A stretch of DNA of 50,651 nucleotides from Candidatus Binatus sp. GTDB lineage: Bacteria; Desulfobacterota; Binatia; Binatales; Binataceae. The translations under genes and the position numbers were made by a program. This document shows positions 34,979-42,377 of the stretch, in pieces. The stretch lies in NCBI RefSeq assembly GCF_036567905.1, contig NZ_DATCTO010000011.1, positions 1 through 50,651 on the forward strand, written 5' to 3'. The notes beneath the pieces were generated by a model. The model saw only the letters and a list, made by a program, of their open reading frames with translations. It was not told the DNA's origin and did not search any database. The stretch's first letter is position 1; each line of letters opens with the position of its first letter.

Positions 34979-35705
34979 AGACACTGGCGGTCGCGACGAC
35001 ACATCACTTCGCATTAGCTGGGGCGAACGCCTTCGCACCATGAAGGATTTGGCGACCCGGCTTGGACCGATTTTATCCAAAGAAATGATCCATACGCTGG
35101 ACGCCTCGATCAGTTATCTCGAGGTTGGCAGATGGCTTAAGAGCCAGGGCTTGGTCATTCCCAGGCGCGTGGAGTCCAGAGCCAACGTGTACGACCAGCT
35201 AATCAACGCGGTGCGCGATAAACCAGTTTTATATCTGGAATTTGGCGTTTGGCAGGGCCGATCGATTCGGTATTGGAGCGAGCGCCTGCGCCATCCTGAT
35301 TCATGTCTCCACGGATTCGACAGTTTTGAAGGGCTGCCGGAATCGTGGAACATGCTCTACAAGAAAGGACTCTTCTCGACCAATGGACAGCCGCCCCAGA
35401 TTGATGATCCGCGGGTGAAGTTCTTCAAGGGCTGGTTTGAGGACACTCTTCCCAACTATCGGCCGCCCCGGCACGATCAGCTGGTGATAAACATTGACGC
35501 GGATCTTTATTCGTCGACAAGGTTCGTGCTGAATGCTCTCAAGGGCTACATCTCTATCGGTACGTACATCTACTTTGACGAATTCTGCGACAGAAATAAT
35601 GAGCTGCGGGCATTCGACGAGTTTCTCGCGGAAACAAATATGCGGTTTGAGGTTGCGTCCGCATCTCGCTCGCTGATGTACATTGCCTTCCGCCGCATCG
35701 GCTAA
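34965..35705 (+). CDS. TylF/MycF-like O-methyltransferase
   Basis: The protein has 246 residues from a GTG at 34965, which overlaps the FkbM-like gene by 14 nt; the ATG at 35040 is an alternative that keeps the full domain. Family marks are VLYLEFGVWQGRSIRYWSE, LHGFDSFEGLPESW, KFFKGWFEDTLP, and the metal-site stretch QLVINIDADLYSSTRFVLNAL followed by YIYFDEF. TylF and MycF are metal-dependent enzymes that methylate deoxysugar hydroxyls. A second member of this family lies at 40577-41329. In this locus it probably methylates a glycan residue. Confidence 0.85.
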   Translation: MNGPEDTGGRDDTSLRISWGERLRTMKDLATRLGPILSKEMIHTLDASISYLEVGRWLKSQGLVIPRRVESRANVYDQLINAVRDKPVLYLEFGVWQGRSIRYWSERLRHPDSCLHGFDSFEGLPESWNMLYKKGLFSTNGQPPQIDDPRVKFFKGWFEDTLPNYRPPRHDQLVINIDADLYSSTRFVLNALKGYISIGTYIYFDEFCDRNNELRAFDEFLAETNMRFEVASASRSLMYIAFRRIG

Positions 35706-35726
35706 AGCATTCAGTGAAGAGCGTCG

Positions 35727-36131
35727 ATGGCTCTGCACCACATTGGATTTGTCGTCGGCTCGATCGAAAAAATCGTGGAGCGATTCGCCCGATCGGTCTC
35801 CGCGCAATGGGACGGACGGATCATCGCCGATCCCTTGCAGGGAGTCAGGGTCACCTTCCTGCGTTCCACAACCTCGCCCAGCGAGTCGTTGATTGAATTA
35901 GTCGAGCCGTCCGGTGAGAAGTCCCCCGTGCAAAATTTCCTCAAGCGCGGTGGCGGGCTGCATCACCTCTGTTACGAAGTAGATTCGCTCATCGCGCAGT
36001 TGCAGCTCAGCCGATCTCTCGGCGGCTTGGTGGTGCGGCAGCCATTGCCGGCCGTCGCCTTCGGAGGGCGCCAGATCGCCTGGGTCTACACCGCCGACAA
36101 GCTGCTTACCGAGTATTTGGAACGCGGTTGA
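35727..36131 (+). CDS. VOC-family protein, methylmalonyl-CoA-epimerase-like
   Basis: The protein has 134 residues, one complete two-module VOC unit. The likely metal ligands are in place: ALHHIGFVV (His near 5), SLIELVEPSG (Glu), GLHHLCYEV (His) and LLTEYLER (Glu). This arrangement is that of methylmalonyl-CoA epimerase and related isomerases or lyases. It lies 21 bp after the TylF-like gene in the same direction. In a polysaccharide locus it may epimerise or isomerise a CoA- or ACP-bound acyl group or a sugar intermediate. The substrate cannot be read from sequence. Confidence 0.8.
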   Translation: MALHHIGFVVGSIEKIVERFARSVSAQWDGRIIADPLQGVRVTFLRSTTSPSESLIELVEPSGEKSPVQNFLKRGGGLHHLCYEVDSLIAQLQLSRSLGGLVVRQPLPAVAFGGRQIAWVYTADKLLTEYLERG

Positions 36132-36458
36132 TCGCTCGGAGTTGACTGCGTCAACCCGGACTGGCGGTCAGATACCACTGCGCCAAAATCGTTCCTAAAA
36201 GAACAGCAATGAATCTTGCTGCCTCAAGCGGGCGCACACGGAAAAAATGCCCAATCGTTGGCTGGCAAATTACCCAAATGAGCACCCGCCGGAGGTGACG
36301 ATTTTTCAAATTTGCACAGTTTGACAATAAAGTCGCAACACGGCTAAATGTGGGGGGCTTGGGGCGAAAGATACGACTGATTGAGGCTCTAGGGCGAGTT
36401 TAGGGAACCGCTGCCCGAAAGCTTGGGATGCCGGAATGACACCGGCGGTAGGATTACG
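36132..36458. other. Intergenic region upstream of the initiating sugar transferase
   Basis: This 327-bp gap holds a 6-bp inverted repeat (GTTGAC-TGC-GTCAAC, 36141-36155) just after the VOC stop, a TTGACA promoter candidate at 36321, and a leader of about 100 nt rich in G. A TTGGC...TTACC element at 36258-36274 resembles a degenerate sigma-54 site. I see no gene. Confidence 0.55.
36321..36349 (+). promoter_or_regulatory. Sigma-70-like promoter for the initiating sugar transferase
   Basis: A perfect TTGACA (36321-36326) is followed after 17 nt by CTAAAT (36344-36349). It lies 110 bp before the chosen start codon of the next gene. The -10 box is weak. Confidence 0.45.
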
Positions 36459-37895
36459 TTGAATCCGCAAAATAGCAGGGAAGTGGCGGAGCGAATTGCC
36501 GACGCAATTTGTATTTTCGTCGGCTACCTTCTGGCCACAGAAATCGCGCTAGCGATGCACTGGGGCAGGATCCAGGTATTCCCGCCCGGTGGGGCTTCGG
36601 AAGCGCAATCGCAGTATTCGTCACTTTTAATTTTCGCGATCCTGTCCTGGCTGACGCTGACCGCGTACACGGAAACCTATCAAGCCCACCGCACGGAACG
36701 CCTCAATTTCCTTGCTCGCAGGCTGATACAAACATTGGTGGTCTGGTCTTTGGTGACCATTGCGGCGATTTTTGTACTGAAATTTGAATTTCTGAGCCGG
36801 CAATTCACCGGTTATTTCATCACCGCGTCGATGTTTCTCATCTTCGTCAGGCAGCTGGGAACTGTGCTTGTGTTGCGCAGCCTGCGCCGCTCCGCGCATA
36901 AGTGGCGGACTGCGGTCGTGATCGGTGGCGACGAGGCAACCTGCGAGCACTTCGCGCAGCTTCTGACTGCCGCGCATCCCATGGGTTACCAGCGGGTAGA
37001 CGTTCAGCCGGGAAAGCGTGCGGTTGATTGCAATGGCAATCGGGTGGAGTCTGACCGCGACTTCAAGTCCGCTTCGCTCGAGGCGATTGACGACGTTTAC
37101 CTCATCGGCGTGAACGACGGGGGGGACGGACCGGCCAGTGCGGGGCGCATGCTCAGCCTGCTCAAGCAAGGCAAGTCCGTCCACATCATACCCAGCCTGC
37201 TCGATACGAGGCTGTTCCGCCAGTCGCTCGGCGATATCGCGGGGATTCCGGTGCTTTCGGTAAGCAAGGGTGAGCTGAGCCCCGTTCAGGCGGCGGTTAA
37301 ACGCGCAGTCGATTTTGTCGTCTCGGCGCTGCTGTTGATCGTTCTGTCGCCGGTGATCGCCGCGATTGCGGTCGCGGTAAAATTGACCTCGTGGGGTCCC
37401 GCGCTTTTCCGCCAGAAGCGCCTGGGTCTCGACGGCAAGCCCTTTACCCTCTTTAAATTCCGCACCATGCGCGCCGACGCGGAGCAAATCCTGAAGGACT
37501 CGCCGTCGCTGTACGCCAAATACCTGGGAAACAATTTCAAGCTTCCCAACGGCGAAGATCCGCGCCTCGCTCCGCTTGGGAGATTCCTGCGTGCCACCAG
37601 CCTCGACGAGCTGCCGCAACTGTTCAATGTCTTAATCGGTGAAATGAGCCTGGTCGGGCCGCGTCCTATCGTGCCCCACGAGGCGGTTCAATACGGCGAT
37701 TCAGCGATGCTCTTCATGTCCGCCAAACCAGGGATGACCGGCCATTGGCAGGTCAGCGGCCGCAGCGAGATCGCGGAGTACCGCAAGCGCGTCGAATTGG
37801 ACCTCGAATACATCCGCGACCAGTCGTTCGGCAAAGACCTCGAGATATTGCTGCGAACCGTTCCGGCGGTGTTGCGGCGCAAGGGTGCTAACTAG
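36459..37895 (+). CDS. Polyprenyl-phosphate sugar-1-phosphate transferase (initiating)
   Basis: The protein has 478 residues from a TTG at 36459, with AGGA 5 nt upstream; the frame is open from 36423. Four to five membrane helices in the first 150 residues and a Rossmann-like middle (TAVVIGGDEATCEHF) precede a fifth helix (VSALLLIVLSPVIAAIAVAVKL). The C-terminal catalytic domain has RQKRLGLDGKPFTLFKFRTMRADAE, shortened here to KPFTLFKFRTMRADAE, LRATSLDELPQLFNVLIGEMSLVGPRP by its DELPQLFNV and SLVGPRP parts, and KPGMTGHWQVSGRS. This is the WbaP/WcaJ-type family that starts repeat-unit synthesis by moving hexose-1-phosphate to undecaprenyl phosphate. Confidence 0.93.
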   Translation: MNPQNSREVAERIADAICIFVGYLLATEIALAMHWGRIQVFPPGGASEAQSQYSSLLIFAILSWLTLTAYTETYQAHRTERLNFLARRLIQTLVVWSLVTIAAIFVLKFEFLSRQFTGYFITASMFLIFVRQLGTVLVLRSLRRSAHKWRTAVVIGGDEATCEHFAQLLTAAHPMGYQRVDVQPGKRAVDCNGNRVESDRDFKSASLEAIDDVYLIGVNDGGDGPASAGRMLSLLKQGKSVHIIPSLLDTRLFRQSLGDIAGIPVLSVSKGELSPVQAAVKRAVDFVVSALLLIVLSPVIAAIAVAVKLTSWGPALFRQKRLGLDGKPFTLFKFRTMRADAEQILKDSPSLYAKYLGNNFKLPNGEDPRLAPLGRFLRATSLDELPQLFNVLIGEMSLVGPRPIVPHEAVQYGDSAMLFMSAKPGMTGHWQVSGRSEIAEYRKRVELDLEYIRDQSFGKDLEILLRTVPAVLRRKGAN

Positions 37896-37980
37896 CGGGA
37901 TTCCTAATGCACCCGAATGCCCGCCTTCTTTTCCGGCAGCCGGTGTGGTAGGAGTTGTGCTCCAGAGGCTTAGCACAACC

Positions 37981-38394
37981 ATGGTTAAACGATCACTCCG
38001 TCAGTCTTGCCTGCTCGCGTGTTTCGCGATTATTGCTGGATTCTTCGCTGCGCCTTCTTCTCTATCCGCCGCGCGTCAACCGCGCCGCCAGGTTTGCCTG
38101 CACGTTTACCTGCAGAATACGGGCAAGACGGTCGCACTTTCGGCCGGGCAGCAACTAATCGTGACGCTTCCGCTACGGCGCTACGACGACGACTACTGGT
38201 ACGTGGCCCGCAATTGGGGCGGGGGCCTGAAATTGATAGCGGGGCCTGACGAGCGCCGCCCGCGAAATTGGACACCTTGGAAGGCCCGCTCGCAGGTGTT
38301 CTACTTCCAGCGGGAATCCCCGGGGACCTCACATCTGGTGCTGGAACACGCCTATTGGTCGAAGCCGATGATTATCGAGGTGGTCGATCGGTAA
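37981..38394 (+). CDS. Small secreted protein, weakly chagasin-like
   Basis: The protein has 137 residues from the ATG at 37981. An N-terminal signal peptide (SLRQSCLLACFAIIAGFFAAPSSLSA) is followed by an all-beta sequence. VALSAGQQLIVTLPLR, WYVARN, SQVFYFQRESPGTSHLVLEHAYW by its VFYF and GTSHLVLEHAYW parts recall the strand order of I42 chagasin-like protease inhibitors (G...L.L, F.F....G...L...Y). The characteristic NPTTGY loop is replaced by RRYDDDYW, so inhibition is doubtful. It follows the initiating transferase by 85 bp. Function unknown. Confidence 0.6.
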   Translation: MVKRSLRQSCLLACFAIIAGFFAAPSSLSAARQPRRQVCLHVYLQNTGKTVALSAGQQLIVTLPLRRYDDDYWYVARNWGGGLKLIAGPDERRPRNWTPWKARSQVFYFQRESPGTSHLVLEHAYWSKPMIIEVVDR

Positions 38395-38516
38395 CTGCGT
38401 GGCCGCGCGATTGCGACCGGGACCGTCCTGTAAAACTTCACGTATAGATACATACGGCCATGGCGGCCAACGTGCGATTCTGACAGCCTCGGGCGTATGC
38501 TGCCAACTGCGACACC

Positions 38517-38811
38517 ATGCCCATAATTGCGCAACACGTTCCCATCTACGAGGAAATTCTGGCGCTGCCCGAAGTGGTCGCCGATCCGGAGAAAAAAAGA
38601 AAGGCGAATTCTTCAGCGCCCCAAGGGCGACACGCTCATTTGGCTTGTCGGGCGCAAGCTGCGTCCGATGGATGAATTCAAGATTCCTCAGCAGGACTAC
38701 TGGTGGGGGGAATTTTTCGGAACCGGTCGGCCGCCGCTAACCCAGCCTGAAAAGGCGCCATCCGCTGAGGCAGACCAATCTAAGCCGGCGCGAGTGCGCG
38801 CCGCACGCTGA
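38517..38811 (+). pseudogene. Small gene apparently broken at an A7 tract
   Basis: From the ATG at 38517 the frame reads MPIIAQHVPIYEEILALPEV then VADPEKK up to a run of seven A (38592-38598), after which it loses protein-like character. The frame one base on continues ERRILQRPKGDTLIWLVGRK then LRPMDEFKIPQQDYWWGEFF to a stop at 38811. Removing one A joins the two parts into a single protein of about 97 residues. I do not recognise the family. It could be a real pseudogene, a sequencing indel in a homopolymer, or a gene read by transcriptional slippage. It abuts the decayed methyltransferase on the other strand. Confidence 0.5.
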
Positions 38812-38812
38812 C

Positions 38813-39686
38813 CTAATATTGCGACCGACCGGAATAAAACTCCGCGATGCGGCGCGCCCGTTGCGCTTCATCCATGAAATGAGGATTCTTGAGCAGCCGC
38901 GATGGCTTGCGTGAATTCCCGTCGCGCGGCGTCACCACGGAAAAGCAATCGATCAGCGATGGACCGTGATTCCAATTGACCAGTTCCTGCGACCTGCAAT
39001 CGAGCCCGCCGGCGTCTCATGATTCCCGGAATATCCTGGCGCTCATCGATTCGGCGCGGTTGTCGAAGGTGTTGACGAGGCCCCAATCGGTCAACTTCGA
39101 TTGCAGCCGCCGTCGTAGCCACAGACTCCGCGACATCGGTGCCGTCTTGGCGGCCGTCGGCGCCAATCGGCTGGGGCCGGCCAATCGCCTTGGGCAGCCA
39201 AATTGACTTCCGGTACGACTCGAGATTCGAGTGATGGAGGAAGGTGAACCCGCCGGGCTTTAATTTCTTGCCGAGTTGATTCAGATAGGCCGCGATTACG
39301 TCCGCCTCGACATGCACCAGCGAATCGAAGCTGAACGCGAAGTCAACGCTCCTGTCCTCAACCATCGCCAGCGACTTGCCGTCATTCACGTAGCATCGCA
39401 CGTGCGGGTCCGACGCGAACCGTTCCTTGCACCTCTCGATGCAGGCAGGGGAGACGTCAACGGCGACAAGCTGCTCGCAAAATCCCTTGAGGAACTGGAT
39501 CCAGCGGCCGAAGCCGGGCGCAATTTCGAGAATCGTGGACGCGGGGATGAAGCTCCGAATGCGTGGGAAGATCGAAGTCCATCACTCCAGCTCTGTTCCG
39601 CCCCATTTTACTGACCACTTGTCGCCGTCATCCTTCCAGCCGTCCGGCTTGCCCCACAAAATCAGGTTTTGCTCAACCGTTGGCAT
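38813..39686 (-). pseudogene. Decayed class I SAM methyltransferase
   Basis: Reading leftward from the ATG at 39686 gives MPTVEQNLILWGKPDGWKDD, then DKWSVKWGGTELE and a TGA at 39584-39582. The same frame then runs on with PRIRSFIPASTILEIAPGFG, CEQLVAVDVSPACIERCKERF, VNDGKSLAMV and FAFSFDSLVHVEADVIAAYL, all typical of a sugar- or glycan-linked methyltransferase family. Near 39175 a run of four C shifts the frame. The continuation reads LAPTAAKTAPMSRSLWLRRR, TDWGLVNTFDNRAESMSARI, a second TGA at 39019-39017, then CRSQELVNWNHGPSLIDCFS and NPHFMDEAQRARRIAEFYSG to a TAG at 38813. Three lesions make it a pseudogene. It would have been about 290 residues. Confidence 0.8.
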
Positions 39687-39760
39687 GGTACTCTACCGCT
39701 TCAATTCGGCGTTGATCGGGATGGAACGGGCAGGGCTCTTCAGGAGCCGGAGAATCCCCT

Positions 39761-40510
39761 TCAGGATTTAGGCCGCAATGCCTTCGAGGCGCGGCGCAGC
39801 ACCCGTCGGGTCAGCCTTCTCGCGCGCGTGGCAGGGCCTTCCGCTTGCGCGTCGGCCACCCACATATGGACCCATTCAGACTCAAGTCCCTGCTCGACCT
39901 CGGGGCAGCCCGCCAGCGCCGGATTGCCGGCGATCGCGTCAGGCGATGCGAACAACACAATATTCTGGCGATACCACCACGCCACCCTTCGGTCGTCGCG
40001 GAGCTTGGGCCGGAATGGATCGAGCATCCTGAATCCTAACTCCTCAAAAATCTTCCGCCAGTAGGACAGGGGCTGACAGTTGACGTGCCCTTCGCCCCCC
40101 TGACCGGGAGGCGCTGCGGAAAACAGCACTTGCGGCGCCGCCGAGGTAAGCTGCCGCACCAAGTGCCGCGAATTGGGTGCGGGCAGATGCTCCGCAACCT
40201 CCAGGCACATGGCCAAATCGAATCGACCCGCGGGAATCTCGAATTTGCCGCTCAGATCGGTTGGACGAAAGCAATCGGCCGGAAACAGCAGCGTCGATGG
40301 CTTCAGATAGTCGCCGTCGAGTCCGACGATTTTCGCTATCCCCTGCGCCTTGAATTCGCCCAGCCATGCGCCGCGGCCGCAACCTACGTCCAGCACACTG
40401 GACGGATGAGTCAGCGCCACCACCATCGGCACGACGATTCGAGCGGAATCGCGCGCACGATCGCGTTCATACATATCTTCGGCGTAATAGTTAGCCAGGC
40501 TTTTGCGCAT
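39761..40510 (-). CDS. Class I SAM-dependent methyltransferase
   Basis: The protein has 249 residues. Motif I is VLDVGCGRGAWLGEFKAQG, the strand-2 acid is in IVGLDGDYL, and motif II is FDLAMCLEVAEHLPAPNSRHLV. QVLFSAAPPGQGGEGHVNCQ and SYWRKIFEELGF follow, a set common in glycan-locus methyltransferases. The C-terminal 40 residues are basic (TRARRLTRRVLRRASKALRPKS by its RRLTRRVLRRASK part). It precedes the decayed methyltransferase by 74 bp and is divergent from a TylF-like gene across 66 bp. The substrate is unknown, probably a sugar residue. Confidence 0.85.
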   Translation of the reverse strand: MRKSLANYYAEDMYERDRARDSARIVVPMVVALTHPSSVLDVGCGRGAWLGEFKAQGIAKIVGLDGDYLKPSTLLFPADCFRPTDLSGKFEIPAGRFDLAMCLEVAEHLPAPNSRHLVRQLTSAAPQVLFSAAPPGQGGEGHVNCQPLSYWRKIFEELGFRMLDPFRPKLRDDRRVAWWYRQNIVLFASPDAIAGNPALAGCPEVEQGLESEWVHMWVADAQAEGPATRARRLTRRVLRRASKALRPKS

Positions 40511-40576
40511 CAGTCCCCGCCTCTATTCTGTCTAACGATTAGCAAACAACGGCGCTGTCAGATACCATCGCGGAAG

Positions 40577-41329
40577 ATGAATCTCTCGGATCTGCTGCCC
40601 AAACCCGGATTTATCGCGGCCAATCTGGAAAGGCGTCGCCTTCGCTCAAGCTTCGGTAAAATCTACAGGAAATTTCGCGCCTATACGATGATTCACGAAG
40701 TCAAGTACGTCAACAACTTGGAACTCTGCTTCGAGTTCAGGAAGATTTCCGGGTGCGTGGTGGAGTGCGGGGTGTGGCGCGGGGGAATGAGCGCCGGTAT
40801 GGCCGAGGTGCTCGGTCCCAATAGGCACTACTTTCTGTTCGACAGTTTCGAGGGATTGCCGCCCGCGCGCGAAGATCTCGACGGTGCGGCGGCGACCGCG
40901 TGGCAAAGCAATACCAAATCACCGACCTACTACAACAACTGCGCCGCCGCGGAAGAAGAAGCTGCGGCGGCAATGAAGCTTTCCGGCGCGACTTCATTTT
41001 CGCTGGTCAAGGGATGGTTCAATGAAACGACCCCGGGGTTCGCTCCTCCTGGCGAGATCGCAGTGCTGCGGCTCGACGGCGATTGGTACGATTCCACCCG
41101 CGTCTGCCTCGAGAATCTGTACCCGCATGTGGCGCCAGGCGGAATAGTAATTGTCGATGACTATTACACCTGGGATGGATGCGCGCGCGCGGTCAATGAA
41201 TTTCTTGGCCGTATCGCGTCGCCGAATGCGGTCCCAAGGCTTCGCCAGTTCCACGATCGCGCTGCCTACTTGATAAGGCCCGGTGGTCCGCAAGTGCCGG
41301 CGGACGGTTCGCTCCGCTCAAGTCCTTAG
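40577..41329 (+). CDS. TylF/MycF-like O-methyltransferase
   Basis: The protein has 250 residues from the ATG at 40577; the longer open frame upstream overlaps a divergent gene and is not used. Marks are CVVECGVWRGGMSAGMAEVL, YFLFDSFEGLPPAREDLDG, FSLVKGWFNETTPGF, the metal site IAVLRLDGDWYDSTRVCLENLY and GGIVIVDDYYTWDGC. These match TylF/MycF macrolide-sugar O-methyltransferases, with the Asp pair of LDGDWYDS and VDDY for Mg. It is distantly related to the 34965 gene. It is convergent with the GT2 gene, with 7 bp between stops. Confidence 0.9.
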   Translation: MNLSDLLPKPGFIAANLERRRLRSSFGKIYRKFRAYTMIHEVKYVNNLELCFEFRKISGCVVECGVWRGGMSAGMAEVLGPNRHYFLFDSFEGLPPAREDLDGAAATAWQSNTKSPTYYNNCAAAEEEAAAAMKLSGATSFSLVKGWFNETTPGFAPPGEIAVLRLDGDWYDSTRVCLENLYPHVAPGGIVIVDDYYTWDGCARAVNEFLGRIASPNAVPRLRQFHDRAAYLIRPGGPQVPADGSLRSSP

Positions 41330-41336
41330 GCCGTGT

Positions 41337-42368
41337 CTATCGCTCGGGCGCGGTCAACCGTCTGACGACCGCCATCGGTCCGACTGCCATCATCGTCAGC
41401 CACACAGCGTTGGCTAACCGGTTTCGCATCGATAGATTTGGCTCGCGCGCCAGCGCCCTGATTCCCTTGACCAGCAGTCCAAACCGGCTGTCAGCGGCGA
41501 TCGGATGAGTGGCAGGGTCCAGGCGGAGTGAGCTTATTTTCATTTTTGTCATTCGAAGCGTTGATCCAACCACTCGCGTATCCAGGTCGATTCCTTTCCT
41601 TTTCGCAGTCTTGCACAGAGTTTCGGGTAAATAGGAAGTTCCGGTCAGCCGGCGGTGGAGCCGGTCGAGATAGCGTCCGCCAAGATTGGACTCGTTCGTA
41701 TCATGTATCCGGTACAGACCGAGTGATTTTCGAAGCGACACAACATCGCCGAAGAATGGCGTCAACGTCACGAGCGGTTTCTCCGCGACCGCGGTCCAGT
41801 CCTGTTCGTCCAGCGGCATCAATCTCTCGAGCGCTGCGCGATTGAACGCATTCCCACTGGACGAAGCACTTGGATATTCCCCGCAACGCCGGATGAGGTT
41901 GCGCAGATCTCCATTTGGCAGAAAGACTTCAAATTTGGGGACGCGAATTCCAAGCGGAACTTTATTCGCGTCGACCATCTCCAACTGAAACTGCACCTTT
42001 GCGATGCCGGGCCGCCACGCCTCTACCACCTCAGCCGCTGCGGTGGGAAGCAGCTCATCGTCCGCGTCGAGGAATATCACCAACTCGCCCCGGCTCGCGG
42101 TGAAGCCGGCGTTGAGCGCTGACCCATGCCCCCCGTTGCGCTTGAATACCGACGAAATCCGGCTGCCGTAAGACTCGATTACGTCACGCGAGGCGTCAGT
42201 TGAGCCGTCGTCCACGGCAATCACCTCGACGTTCGGATATGTCTGTGCGAGTGCGCTGTCAACTGCGGAGCGGAGGAATCGTCCGTAGTTATAGTTGATG
42301 ACTAAGATGCTGACCAGCGGCCGTCCCGATTGCGGTGATGGCGCCGTCGCCGTGCTGACCGAACTCAT
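41337..42368 (-). CDS. Glycosyltransferase family 2
   Basis: The protein has 343 residues. The core shows VSILVINYNYGRFLRSAVDS, EVIAVDDGSTDASRDVIESY, NGGHGSALNAGFTASRGELV, FLDADDELL and FFGDVVSLRKSLGLYRIHDTN. Long identical stretches mark it as a paralogue of the 26073-27176 gene, and it keeps the natural C-terminus (VGPMAVVRRLTAPER). It starts 9 bp after the flippase stop, so both are in one operon. It should add a sugar to the lipid-linked unit before flipping. Confidence 0.88.
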   Translation of the reverse strand: MSSVSTATAPSPQSGRPLVSILVINYNYGRFLRSAVDSALAQTYPNVEVIAVDDGSTDASRDVIESYGSRISSVFKRNGGHGSALNAGFTASRGELVIFLDADDELLPTAAAEVVEAWRPGIAKVQFQLEMVDANKVPLGIRVPKFEVFLPNGDLRNLIRRCGEYPSASSSGNAFNRAALERLMPLDEQDWTAVAEKPLVTLTPFFGDVVSLRKSLGLYRIHDTNESNLGGRYLDRLHRRLTGTSYLPETLCKTAKRKGIDLDTRVVGSTLRMTKMKISSLRLDPATHPIAADSRFGLLVKGIRALAREPNLSMRNRLANAVWLTMMAVGPMAVVRRLTAPER

Positions 42369-42377
42369 CTCGCCAGC

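Noticed and set aside
36258..36274. Sigma-54 promoter before the initiating sugar transferase
   Set aside because: The -24 part (TTGGC) is good, but the -12 part reads TTACC and lacks the invariant GC. The TTGACA element nearer the gene is preferred.
38592..38598. Programmed -1 frameshift at the A7 run
   Set aside because: The continuing frame is +1 (one base skipped), not -1, and no stimulatory structure was seen. Slippage or an indel explains it better.
39582..39584. TGA as selenocysteine or reassigned codon in the methyltransferase
   Set aside because: A frameshift and a second TGA are also present, several neighbouring genes end with TGA, and homologous positions are expected to be Trp or small residues.
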